A DNA stretch of 42,245 bases from Pseudomonadota bacterium (GTDB taxonomy: Bacteria; Pseudomonadota; Alphaproteobacteria; Puniceispirillales; Marisalimonadaceae), in contig JAOESH010000015.1 of the NCBI GenBank assembly GCA_028382005.1, positions 1 through 42,245 of the forward strand, in the 5' to 3' direction. Of the stretch, positions 33,777 to 41,469 are shown in pieces. The notes under the pieces are model-generated. The model saw only the letters and a program-made list of their open reading frames with translations, made no database searches and was not told where the DNA came from. Within the stretch, counting starts at the first letter, position 1. Every line of letters begins with the position of its first letter. The translations under genes were made by a program, and so were the position numbers.

Positions 33777-34667
33777 ATGGTATTATCTAATGATCAAATT
33801 GAATTTTATAATAATGAGGGATATTTATTAGTTGAGGATGTAATTACTGAAAATCAGCTTAACGAAATGCTTGGTATTGTAGATAATTTTTTTGAAAAAT
33901 CTAAAGCTATAATTGAGAATAATAATATATTTGACTTAGAAGACGGTCACTCATCAAACAATCCAAGGCTAAAAAGAATTAAGCAACCACATCAACACAC
34001 AAAGTTTTTTTGGGATATATTAAGAGAATCCAAAATACAAAATATCCTCGTTGACTTGCTTGGTAAAGACATATCTTTAAAGACAAGTAAATTGAATACT
34101 AAAGCTCCGGGTGGAGGCGCTGCTGTAGAATGGCATCAAGATTGGGCTTTTTACCCACATACTAATGATAATGTTTTAGCGTTAGGTCTTATGTTGAACG
34201 ATGTTGATATAGATAATGGGCCTCTAATGGTTATCCCTAAAAGTCACAAAGGTCCTGTTTTAAGTCATAACAATAATGGTGTCTTTTGTGGAGCAATTAA
34301 CCCAAATGACAAAGGTTTTGATATATCTAAAGCAGTTACTTTAACAGGTAAAGCTAGATCCATGACTATCCATCATGCAAGAACACTTCATGGTTCAGCC
34401 CCCAATAACAGTAAAAAGAATAGATTAATTCTTTTTTATGAATGTAATTCTGCAGATGCATGGCCATTGGTAGGAGTAGGAGCATATTTAAAAAATACAA
34501 ATCCAATTGAGTTGTGCAAACAAATGGAAAACCAAATGCTTAGTGGTGAAGTTAGTTATCAACCAAGAATGGAAAGCGTACCAATAGTACTACCTCTTCC
34601 ACCTGCACCAGATTATGGGTCTATTTTTACAACTCAAAAAACTGGAGGAGCAAAATCAGCTTTCTAG
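33777..34667 (+). CDS. Phytanoyl-CoA dioxygenase (PhyH) family protein
   Basis: 296 aa Fe(II)/2-oxoglutarate oxygenase. Iron ligands His120-x-Asp122 (VEWHQDWAFYP) and His205 (TLHGSAPN), with Arg216 for 2-oxoglutarate. NGPLMVIPKSHKGPV is the usual strand before the distal His. A strong GGAGG precedes the ATG. Distinct in sequence from the 25938 paralogue, so not a recent duplication. Divergent from the MFS operon, it may hydroxylate the imported compound. Stop shares CTAG with the convergent aldolase gene. Confidence 0.93.
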   Translation: MVLSNDQIEFYNNEGYLLVEDVITENQLNEMLGIVDNFFEKSKAIIENNNIFDLEDGHSSNNPRLKRIKQPHQHTKFFWDILRESKIQNILVDLLGKDISLKTSKLNTKAPGGGAAVEWHQDWAFYPHTNDNVLALGLMLNDVDIDNGPLMVIPKSHKGPVLSHNNNGVFCGAINPNDKGFDISKAVTLTGKARSMTIHHARTLHGSAPNNSKKNRLILFYECNSADAWPLVGVGAYLKNTNPIELCKQMENQMLSGEVSYQPRMESVPIVLPLPPAPDYGSIFTTQKTGGAKSAF

Positions 34668-35431
34668 TTTTTGTAGTCGGGTGATTGTCTGTCAAGTTTT
34701 CTTAATAGGGCAGGCCAAGCTAGTTTATCTCTCCCCAAATCAAACATCCCAATAGATTGTTCTTGAGTAGTTCTTATAGCTTCTTTAGATGGTAGATTTA
34801 TGTTTCCAGCTGCTTGGGCTCTTATTTGTGTAGTACAAGCTCTCTCAAGAAAATATATTCCCATAAAAGCTATGCCGCAAGATTGACCAACTGATAATGT
34901 TCCATGGTTTCTAAGGATATATAGATTTTTGTCACCAATATCTGCTATCAATCTGTCTCGCTCACTATGATCTAGGGCAAGACCCTCATAATCATGATAG
35001 GCAATGTGAGGATGAATTAACATTGATGTTTGACTAATAGGTAATAATCCATCTTTTTGGATAGATACGGCTACTCCATCACTTGTATGCAAATGAAGCA
35101 CACATTGTGCATCATCTCTAGCAGAATGAATTGCACTATGAATAGTAAAACCAGCTGGATTAACTTCATATGGTGTTTCAATTACAGCATTACCATTCAG
35201 ATCAATTTTAACTAAACTTGATGCAGTTATCTCATCAAACATTAGCCCATATGGATTAATAAGAAAATGATGTTCTGGGCCCGGAATTCTTAAAGATACA
35301 TGAGTATAAATTAAGTCATCCCAGCCATAAAGAGCAATAAGTCTATAAGTTGCAGCTAAATCTAACCTCAATTTCCATTCTTCTTCAGTGATTTGACTCT
35401 TCAATTTCTTAGTGTCGATCATATGGTTCAT
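34664..35431 (-). CDS. Class II aldolase/adducin family protein
   Basis: 255 aa. The zinc site is His113 and His115 (LHLHTSDGVAVS) with His176 in RNHGTLSVG; GWDDLIYTHVSLRIPG near residue 36 is the conserved opening of the adducin-like subgroup. Relatives act as fuculose-phosphate-type aldolases or decarboxylases, but the adducin-like bacterial members are mostly uncharacterised. Start ATG at 35431 has AAGGA nine bases upstream; an in-frame ATG also lies three codons in. Confidence 0.9.
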   Translation of the reverse strand: MNHMIDTKKLKSQITEEEWKLRLDLAATYRLIALYGWDDLIYTHVSLRIPGPEHHFLINPYGLMFDEITASSLVKIDLNGNAVIETPYEVNPAGFTIHSAIHSARDDAQCVLHLHTSDGVAVSIQKDGLLPISQTSMLIHPHIAYHDYEGLALDHSERDRLIADIGDKNLYILRNHGTLSVGQSCGIAFMGIYFLERACTTQIRAQAAGNINLPSKEAIRTTQEQSIGMFDLGRDKLAWPALLRKLDRQSPDYKN

Positions 35432-35544
35432 AAATATGAGTCCTTATAGTAATGGTAATTGTTTATATGTTAAATAAATTTCCATTTAAAAGCTAATAAT
35501 AAATTTAACAAAAGCCTAATTCGATAAAACTATTTAATAAATAA

Positions 35545-35961
35545 TCAGGTTTCTGTAATTTCAATATTTCTTTTTAATCTATTTTGTACCTTCTCTTTGA
35601 AGAGGTTTATTTTAAGCATTCCTTTACTTAATTCAGCGTCTTCAACTACTATATTTTGTTCTAATTGAAAGACTTGGTGGATAATGTTAGGACGTATGCC
35701 CTTATGTATGAAGTCATTTTGTATAGATTTCTTTTTTTCTTTAACATCTAAAATAAGAAGATCATTTGAAACATTAATGCAAACTTCATCTAGAGAAACA
35801 CCCGCTAAAGCAACAGTTATTTGATATCTATTATAATCATATTTTAAAATATTAAAGGCTATATTTATTTGAGGGGTAACAGTTGATATTTTTTCAATAT
35901 TATCAAAAATCTTATCATAACCTATATAATATTTCAGGAATTTATTTTGAATAAAAGTCAA
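35545..35961 (-). CDS. Hsp20/IbpA-like small heat-shock protein
   Basis: 138 aa alpha-crystallin domain protein. PQINIAFNILKYDYNRYQITVALAGVS opens the domain as in alphaproteobacterial IbpA, followed by IHKGIRPNIIHQVFQL and the C-terminal GMLKINLFKE; the end KRNIEIT supplies an IxI-type tail. It holds unfolded proteins under stress. One base separates its start from the 94-aa gene's stop, so both are transcribed together. No clear heat-shock sigma promoter is visible. Confidence 0.88.
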   Translation of the reverse strand: MTFIQNKFLKYYIGYDKIFDNIEKISTVTPQINIAFNILKYDYNRYQITVALAGVSLDEVCINVSNDLLILDVKEKKKSIQNDFIHKGIRPNIIHQVFQLEQNIVVEDAELSKGMLKINLFKEKVQNRLKRNIEITET

Positions 35962-35962
35962 A

Positions 35963-36247
35963 TTATTGATCCACTCTTAAAACTCTTTCACCTTCAAGCA
36001 ACTTAATTCTAGTATTTCCTTTAACTTCATTTAATTCTTCAGACATAATTTTCATTATCTTGTTTGCATCATTTTTATTTTTAAATGAAGAGATTACAAA
36101 ACCAGTTGTTTCCGAAACTCTATATATCTCACAACTCAATTGACCGCTTTTAATATTTCTTGGAATCATTATATTTTGAATGAAAGCAATTAACATCTCA
36201 CAGTTTATTTTAGAGCTTGATTGAAATTCGGCTATTCTAGCATACAT
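35963..36247 (-). CDS. Small ferredoxin-fold (antibiotic-biosynthesis-monooxygenase-like) protein
   Basis: 94 aa. The opening MYARIAEFQ and the alternating strand/helix layout, with KSGQLSCEIYR and TGFVISSFKNKNDANKIMKIM, resemble dimeric alpha/beta-barrel (ABM) proteins, a fold shared by monooxygenases and heme-degrading enzymes. Assignment is by pattern only. AAGAGGTAAAA precedes the ATG. Upstream, a TATAAT on the minus strand (36264-36269) could be the -10 of an operon with Hsp20. Confidence 0.6.
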   Translation of the reverse strand: MYARIAEFQSSSKINCEMLIAFIQNIMIPRNIKSGQLSCEIYRVSETTGFVISSFKNKNDANKIMKIMSEELNEVKGNTRIKLLEGERVLRVDQ

Positions 36248-36320
36248 TTTTTACCTCTTGTTTATTATATAGCTAACATGTACTTTTATAATATTAATTT
36301 AATTTAAAAGAAGTAACAAT

Positions 36321-36602
36321 ATGAAGATTTTTTATTTTTTATGTTTCATCCTTATCTCTCATAATAGCATGGCTCATGAATGTGTTTTGCAAGGAACTTC
36401 AGCAAAAGAAATTACAATATATAATTCTTGCAAAGCAGACCAAACTAAAAATAAACCTATTAATAAAGATTTAAACAAAATGTTGTTACAAGAAAAAATT
36501 AAAATATTAAAAAAAGAGAATAAAAATTTAAAAAATCAATTACTAGATATTAAAATAAGGATAAATTCTATTTTGAATAGAGTTAATTCTTACATTAATT
36601 AG
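36321..36602 (+). CDS. Secreted small coiled-coil protein, 93 aa
   Basis: Signal peptide at residues 1-18 (MKIFYFLCFILISHNSMA, cleavage before His19) followed by a short mature part with Cys21 and Cys37, which could form a disulfide, and a lysine/leucine coiled coil from about residue 50 to 88. Periplasmic or outer-membrane-facing. Not recognised as a known family. A TATAAT at 36287-36292 may be its -10. It lies 15 bp upstream of the SDR gene in the same direction. Confidence 0.7.
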   Translation: MKIFYFLCFILISHNSMAHECVLQGTSAKEITIYNSCKADQTKNKPINKDLNKMLLQEKIKILKKENKNLKNQLLDIKIRINSILNRVNSYIN

Positions 36603-36617
36603 AAAGTTTATAAAAAA

Positions 36618-37337
36618 ATGAAAAAAGCATTAGTAATTGGTGTTGGCCCACTGAATGGTCTTGGTGCTCAGTTATGTAAAAAAATTGCTAATAATAATTT
36701 TGAAGTTTTTGTGGCTGGCAGAACTAAAGCTTCTTTAGATATGGTTGTTGATAGTATTCTAAAAGATGGAAACAAAGCTAATCCAATAGTGGTAGACACT
36801 ACTGATGAACTTCAAATTAAGTCTATGATCAAAGTAGTAGGAACTGGACTAGATTTTGCTGTTTATAATGTTGGTAATAATAGACCTGGAAAAATAATTG
36901 ATATGGACGCTTCTTATTTTACAGAAAGTTGGCAGACTGGTTGTTTTGGTGGTTTTTTATTTGCGAAAGAAGTCATAAAAACTTTTTTAAAAGAAAAAAC
37001 TGCCGGCACCCTCATTTTTACTGGAGCAAGTGCTTCTTTAAGGGGTAAACCTAATTTTGGTGCATTTAATTCTGCAAAGGGCGCATTAAGAAATTTAGCT
37101 CAAGCTATTGCAAAAGAATATGCTGAAAATTCTATTCATGTTAGTCATGTTATAGTTGATGGTGGGCTCGCTGGAGAAAGAATTAAACAAAAGATTTCTG
37201 ATTTTAGTCAAAGGGTTGAAGAAGGTAGGTTAATAAATATAGAGAGTGTAACTGAAGCTTATATGTTTCTTTATAATCAAAATAAAAATGCCTGGACCTT
37301 TGAATTAGACGTGAGAACCTCTAAAGAAAATTGGTAA
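36618..37337 (+). CDS. SDR-like protein lacking the catalytic tyrosine
   Basis: 239 aa Rossmann protein of the SDR superfamily with GVGPLNGLG near residue 8 in place of TGxxxGIG. The Tyr of the YxxxK site is Phe150 (GAFNSAKGAL) with Lys154 kept, and the catalytic Ser position aligns with Ala137 beside Ser138. A subgroup with such Phe replacements is common in Proteobacteria and its activity is unclear. It precedes a complete SDR by 20 bp and a DapA-like lyase beyond, probably one operon. Confidence 0.88.
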   Translation: MKKALVIGVGPLNGLGAQLCKKIANNNFEVFVAGRTKASLDMVVDSILKDGNKANPIVVDTTDELQIKSMIKVVGTGLDFAVYNVGNNRPGKIIDMDASYFTESWQTGCFGGFLFAKEVIKTFLKEKTAGTLIFTGASASLRGKPNFGAFNSAKGALRNLAQAIAKEYAENSIHVSHVIVDGGLAGERIKQKISDFSQRVEEGRLINIESVTEAYMFLYNQNKNAWTFELDVRTSKENW

Positions 37338-37357
37338 ATAAGAAAGGATTTTAAAAA

Positions 37358-38122
37358 ATGAAACTTTTTGATTTAACTGGAAGAGTTGCTCTTATCACTG
37401 GTGGAAATGGTGGTATTGGTTTTGCAATGGCAAAAGCATTAGGAGAAGCTGGTGCAAAGATTGTTATAGCTGGAAGAAACCAAGAAAAAAATAATCAATC
37501 TATAACAAAACTACAGTTATTAAATATAGATGCTACTTCATTAATTGTTGATGTTGTTGATGAAGTATCTTGCAATAAATTAATTGACGATACTGTTGCT
37601 CATTTTGGTAAGTTAAATATTTTAGTTAATAATGCTGGAACGAATATAAGAAAAAGACCAGAGGAATATCAGTTAGACGAATGGAAATCAATTATAGATA
37701 CTAACTTAGTAAGTATGTTTACCTGCTCTAAGGCTTGTTTCAAACATTTTAAAGCAGTTGATAGTGGTAAAATCATTAATATTGGCTCTATGCACTCTTT
37801 GTTTGGAGCTCCGTTAGGTAGCGCTTATTCAGCAAGTAAGGGTGGTGTCGTTCAATTAACTAAGAGCCTTGCAAATGCATGGGCTAAAGATAACATTCAA
37901 GTCAATGCAGTTTTACCTGGTTATATAGATACTACGCTAACACGTCAGGCAAGAATTGATATACCTGAATTACAAGCAAGAGTGGAAGAAAGAACTCCAG
38001 TTGGTCGATGGGGGCAACCTGATGATTTAGGTGGTATTGCGGTATTTTTATCTAGCGAAGCATCTAACTATGTTTCAGGAACAGCTATTCCTGTAGATGG
38101 TGGCTACTCAATTAATGGATAA
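37358..38122 (+). CDS. SDR family oxidoreductase (gluconate 5-dehydrogenase/KduD-like)
   Basis: 254 aa classical SDR. TGGNGGIG at residues 14-21, NNAGTNIRKR near 90, INIGSMHSLFGAP with the Ser, YSASKGG near 157 with Tyr/Lys, and the C-terminal GTAIPVDGGYSING. The NIRK segment after NNAGT is characteristic of gluconate 5-dehydrogenase and 2-deoxygluconate 3-dehydrogenase-like enzymes, suggesting a sugar-acid substrate. AAAGGA precedes the ATG. Followed by a DapA-like lyase, which fits a sugar-acid route. Confidence 0.92.
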   Translation: MKLFDLTGRVALITGGNGGIGFAMAKALGEAGAKIVIAGRNQEKNNQSITKLQLLNIDATSLIVDVVDEVSCNKLIDDTVAHFGKLNILVNNAGTNIRKRPEEYQLDEWKSIIDTNLVSMFTCSKACFKHFKAVDSGKIINIGSMHSLFGAPLGSAYSASKGGVVQLTKSLANAWAKDNIQVNAVLPGYIDTTLTRQARIDIPELQARVEERTPVGRWGQPDDLGGIAVFLSSEASNYVSGTAIPVDGGYSING

Positions 38123-38172
38123 AATTTAATAAATATAATCTAACGATATAAAGAACTTATAAGTCTTATTAA

Positions 38173-39120
38173 ATGAAAAGGAATTTTGAAATGAATAATG
38201 TTTTTAAAGGTTGTATGCCTGCACTTATGACACCTTGTAATCAAGATTTCACTCCTAACTTTGACTTGCTTGTAAATAAAGCTAAAGAATTAATTGCTGA
38301 AGGTATGTCAGCTGTGGTTTATTGTGGTTCAATGGGAGATTGGCCGCTTCTTTCAGACGAAGAAAGACAAGAAGGGGTGTATCGATTAGTTAGTGCTGGT
38401 ATTCCAACTATAGTAGGTACAGGTGCTATAAATTCAAAAAAAGCAACAGCGCATGCTAAACATGCACAAGATGTTGGCGCGCTTGGTTTAATGGTAATAC
38501 CAAGAGTTCTTTCACGTGGCCCTTCCTTAACAGCTCAAAGGTCACATTTTGCTTCTATTTTAAGTGCTGCTCCAGATCTTCCTGCTGTCATTTATAATAG
38601 TCATTATTACGGATTTTCAACCAGAGCAGAACTATTTTTTAATCTTAGAAATGAATTTTCTAATCTTGTAGGATTTAAAGAGTTTGGTGGATCCTCTGAT
38701 TTAACGTACGCTGCAGAAAATATTACATCTCAAGATGAAAATATATCATTAATGATTGGAGTTGATACAACTGTTTACCATGGATATGTTAATTGTGGTG
38801 CAGTTGGTGCTATAACTGGAGTTGGTAATGCTTTTCCAAAAGAAGTTTTGCATTTAATAAATCTTTGTGAAAAAGCAGCTGCTGGTAATTCAACTTCTAG
38901 ATTAAAGGCCAAAGAACTTGAAGACGCATTGGCTGTTTTGTCATCTTTTGACGAAGGCCCTGACTTAGTTCTGTACTACAAATATTTAATGGTTTTAAAT
39001 GGAGATGATGCTTATAATCTACATTTTAATCCAACAGATAAATTAAGTAAAAGTCAGATGATATATGCAAAAAAACAATATTTGTTATTCAAAGATTGGT
39101 ATAAAAATTGGAATAAATAG
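38173..39120 (+). CDS. Dihydrodipicolinate synthase (DapA) family lyase
   Basis: 315 aa from ATG 38173; the ATG at 38191 (309 aa) has AAAAGG at correct spacing and is the likelier start. TIM-barrel class I aldolase with Tyr in PAVIYNSHYYG and Schiff-base Lys in VGFKEFGGSSDL. The usual TTGE motif is replaced by GSMGDWPLLS, so it is not lysine-biosynthetic DapA. Relatives act on 2-keto-3-deoxy sugar acids, N-acetylneuraminate or pyrroline hydroxycarboxylate. With the upstream KduD-like SDR it suggests degradation of a sugar acid or hydroxyproline-type compound. Confidence 0.9.
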   Translation: MKRNFEMNNVFKGCMPALMTPCNQDFTPNFDLLVNKAKELIAEGMSAVVYCGSMGDWPLLSDEERQEGVYRLVSAGIPTIVGTGAINSKKATAHAKHAQDVGALGLMVIPRVLSRGPSLTAQRSHFASILSAAPDLPAVIYNSHYYGFSTRAELFFNLRNEFSNLVGFKEFGGSSDLTYAAENITSQDENISLMIGVDTTVYHGYVNCGAVGAITGVGNAFPKEVLHLINLCEKAAAGNSTSRLKAKELEDALAVLSSFDEGPDLVLYYKYLMVLNGDDAYNLHFNPTDKLSKSQMIYAKKQYLLFKDWYKNWNK

Positions 39121-39147
39121 AAGATTTAAAAATAGCAAATTATAATA

Positions 39148-39318
39148 TTAGTTATTAGACAAATCTTCTTCAGAATTATTGTCGTTGTCTAAATTTTGAC
39201 TTAAATTTTTATTTTTTCTATTATTTATTTTTTTACAAGCTTCTTTAATAGCTAATCCAATTAATAATCCACCAGTTAAACCTAGAGCCGTACCTTTTAT
39301 AAAACCTAATCCAAACAT
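39148..39318 (-). CDS. Small membrane protein, 56 aa
   Basis: ATG at 39318 with AGGACA upstream; stop TAA at 39148-39150. A glycine-rich hydrophobic helix spans residues ~3-24 (LGFIKGTALGLTGGLLIGLA), followed by a basic stretch and an acidic Asn/Asp/Glu tail. Probably single-pass inner membrane. It begins 27 bp downstream of tRNA-Arg in the same direction, so both may share a transcript. No known family recognised. Confidence 0.65.
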   Translation of the reverse strand: MFGLGFIKGTALGLTGGLLIGLAIKEACKKINNRKNKNLSQNLDNDNNSEEDLSNN

Positions 39319-39344
39319 TAAATGTGTCCTAAAAATAATTTAAA

Positions 39345-39421
39345 TGGTGAACGCGAGAGGATTCGAACCTCTGACCTACTGCTTAGAAGGCAGTTGCTCT
39401 ATCCAGCTGAGCTACGCGTCC
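39345..39421 (-). tRNA. tRNA-Arg (anticodon UCU)
   Basis: 77 nt including an encoded CCA. Acceptor 5' GGACGCG pairs with CGCGTTC (one G-U), D-arm AGCTCAGCTGGATAGAGC, anticodon stem-loop ACTGC-CTTCTAA-GCAGT giving anticodon TCT, and T-arm with GGTTCGAATCC. It decodes AGA/AGG, AGA being the favoured Arg codon of this AT-rich genome. Confidence 0.97.
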
Positions 39422-39505
39422 ATACTTTAATAAGTTAATAACAATTTTCTATTACTAATAAATTATTAAGTCAAAACAAATGTACCAAAATTTAAAAATT
39501 AGGTT

Positions 39506-39913
39506 TTAATAATAAAATATTTTTTGCGTGCATGTCATAGGTTTAGGGATTTTGTCTAAACTTTCTATTCCAAGACCTACACTTAAAACAACAGATGATA
39601 ATTTTGAAGTTACTTTATCAAAAGTCCAGGCAAAATCTGTTGATTTAAAAAAATATCTATCTTCCCATATGACGTATGCACCTTGTTTTTCAGATAAAAT
39701 ATTTCCAATAAACATAAATTTTTCATTTATTCTTCTGTAGACTTTAGGATTATCCATATCTTTTGATCTGTCAAAAAGAAATTCAAACTTATGACTTTCG
39801 TCACTACAAGAAAAACCTGCTGATGGAAGGTATATTTCACTTGCCATTAAATTGGACGGGTATAATAGGCATGTAAAAAGTATTAAGAGGGTATATTTTT
39901 TTATAAAACTCAT
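39506..39913 (-). CDS. Hypothetical secreted protein, 135 aa
   Basis: Signal peptide at residues ~1-24 (hydrophobic LLILFTCLLYPS, cleavage near LMA-SE). The mature part has two cysteines (in GFSCSDE and PMTCTQ) and a beta-rich look with aromatic residues around YVIWEDRYFFKS. No known family recognised; probably periplasmic. Oriented opposite to the following VOC gene. Confidence 0.7.
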   Translation of the reverse strand: MSFIKKYTLLILFTCLLYPSNLMASEIYLPSAGFSCSDESHKFEFLFDRSKDMDNPKVYRRINEKFMFIGNILSEKQGAYVIWEDRYFFKSTDFAWTFDKVTSKLSSVVLSVGLGIESLDKIPKPMTCTQKIFYY

Positions 39914-39938
39914 AAAATTACTTTCATGCTAATTATTA

Positions 39939-40388
39939 TTGCTATTGTTTAAACAAAATAACATCATAATGAAAAATACTGAAGGGAAAACTAATATGAC
40001 AATCTCTATTGACCATGTTGTTATGACGGTAAAAGATATAAATAAATCAATATCTTTTTATTCAGGTGTATTAGATATGAAATTAGTTGAATTCATATCA
40101 TCATCAGATTCTACAAGAAGAAAATCGTTGAAATTTGGTAATCAAAAAATTAATTTACATGAAGCTGTAAATCCTTTTAAACCTCATGCAAACAATCCTA
40201 TGCCAGGGTCATTAGATATTTGTTTTATTAGTAATAAAGCTCTTGATGAATGGATTTTAACTTTTACAAAATATAATATTGATATTGAAGATGGGCCCGT
40301 TCTAAAGACAGGAGCAAATGGACCTATTAAATCTATATACGTCAGAGATCCTGATCAAAATTTAATAGAAATTTCAAATATGGTTTAA
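39939..40388 (+). CDS. VOC family (glyoxalase/dioxygenase superfamily) protein
   Basis: The frame opens at 39939, but the VOC domain starts at ATG 39996 (ISIDHVVMTVKDINKSISFYS), preceded by GAAGGGAAAA; I take 39996 as the true start (130 aa). His in the DHVV strand, INLHEA and the final IYVRDPDQNLIEISN with Glu are the metal ligands of glyoxalase-like proteins. Substrate unknown; the size fits the small virulence-type YP_/biphenyl-like group. Confidence 0.87.
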   Translation: MLLFKQNNIIMKNTEGKTNMTISIDHVVMTVKDINKSISFYSGVLDMKLVEFISSSDSTRRKSLKFGNQKINLHEAVNPFKPHANNPMPGSLDICFISNKALDEWILTFTKYNIDIEDGPVLKTGANGPIKSIYVRDPDQNLIEISNMV

Positions 40389-40398
40389 GACTAACATA

Positions 40399-40701
40399 TT
40401 AAAAGTCTTGAATAATATCTACTAATTCTCTTGTTCTACTAACTTTATTATTCCATTTATTATCAAACTTTTTTATTAATAAGTTTAGCTTTTTTGATTT
40501 CAATATTTTTTCAGCTATTTTAATGTTTTCAAATTCATAAATAGCTATGTGGTAATCACTATTTTTAACCCAGCCTCGTTTTGCACTAATAGCTCCAAAG
40601 TCTTTCTTAGCTTCTTTTAAGTGCTCATTATTGTACCAATCTTCAAAGTCCTGTTTATTTACCAAACTAGTTTCAGATTTAATAATTAAGTAAACAGACA
40701 T
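40399..40701 (-). CDS. Dimeric alpha/beta-barrel (EthD/ABM-like) protein, 100 aa
   Basis: Short protein with VYLIIKSE as first strand, the DFEDWYNNEHLKEAKKDFGA helix with W-Y-x-x-E-H, and YHIAIYEFEN as another strand, the usual layout of EthD-like or DUF4286 ferredoxin-fold proteins. Function unknown. Assignment rests on pattern, not on a catalytic motif. It ends ten bases from the convergent VOC gene. Confidence 0.65.
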   Translation of the reverse strand: MSVYLIIKSETSLVNKQDFEDWYNNEHLKEAKKDFGAISAKRGWVKNSDYHIAIYEFENIKIAEKILKSKKLNLLIKKFDNKWNNKVSRTRELVDIIQDF

Positions 40702-40784
40702 TTTGACCTTACATAAAATATTAGTAAAAATTATAACAAAGTTTACATATTAATTTAATTTTTTATTTTTTATCAATAAAATTA

Positions 40785-40813
40785 TTGACAAACATCTTCT
40801 ATAGTCCTGTAAT
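40785..40813 (+). promoter_or_regulatory. Sigma-70-type promoter of hpf
   Basis: A consensus -35 TTGACA (40785-40790), exactly 17 bp, then TGTAAT (40808-40813) as -10. GGAGG follows at 40828-40832 and the hpf ATG at 40840. The clearest promoter in the window. Confidence 0.7.
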
Positions 40814-40839
40814 TAAAATATAATATTTGGAGGTCTTTT

Positions 40840-41439
40840 ATGAATTTTAAAATATTTGGGAAGCAAGTTAAGGTAGGTGAAACTTTTTCCAGATATGTAG
40901 AGACAACCTTAAAACAAACTATTAGTAAATACTTTGAAAATCCCATTTCTTCAATTGTAAGTGTCTCAAAAAAAAACAAATTATTTTATATAATTGTGAT
41001 AGTGCACATTAACAAAAAAATGGAGTTTACAGCTCAATCTAATGGACAGACTGCAAAGTTAGCTTTTAATGAAACAGTCGAAAAATTATCAAAACAATTA
41101 AGAAGATATAAAAGAAAAATAAAAAGTCATAAAAATAATGAAAATTTAGAAAAATTCAATTCATTAGAAGCTCAATTTCAGATTATTAACGAACCTTTAT
41201 TAGTTACTCCAAATCAAGATAATTCAACAGACGATGAACTAATTATATTTGCAGAATTAAATACAGAAATTGAAGAACTCTCTGTTAATGATGCTTTAAA
41301 TAAAATGAAATTTGGTAATATATCGGCATTAATGTTTCGTAACAAAAAACATAGTGGTTTAAACATGATTTATAAAAGAGATGACGGTTTAATTGGATGG
41401 GTTGATCCTAGGGGTCAAAGAAACACGGCTAAGATATAA
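40840..41439 (+). CDS. hpf: Ribosome hibernation-promoting factor, long form
   Basis: 199 aa, the long HPF type. Residues 1-100 are the S30AE domain that binds the 30S decoding site (MNFKIFGKQVKVGETFSRYV, then RRYKRKIKSH at its basic end); a charged linker follows to ~140; residues ~145-195 are the C-terminal dimerisation domain (SVNDALNKMKFGNISALMFRN and GLIGWVDPRG). Long HPF alone forms 100S dimers when growth slows. Own promoter and strong GGAGG upstream. Stop lies inside an 8-bp tandem repeat. Confidence 0.92.
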   Translation: MNFKIFGKQVKVGETFSRYVETTLKQTISKYFENPISSIVSVSKKNKLFYIIVIVHINKKMEFTAQSNGQTAKLAFNETVEKLSKQLRRYKRKIKSHKNNENLEKFNSLEAQFQIINEPLLVTPNQDNSTDDELIIFAELNTEIEELSVNDALNKMKFGNISALMFRNKKHSGLNMIYKRDDGLIGWVDPRGQRNTAKI

Positions 41440-41469
41440 TCATTTAATCATTAAATCATTTAATCATTT
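41438..41469. repeat. 8-bp tandem repeat between hpf and msrA
   Basis: Four consecutive copies of AATCATTT (second copy AATCATTA). The array overlaps the hpf stop (41437-41439) and the msrA stop (41460-41462, minus strand). Copy-number change would alter the C-terminal end of MsrA. Confidence 0.75.
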
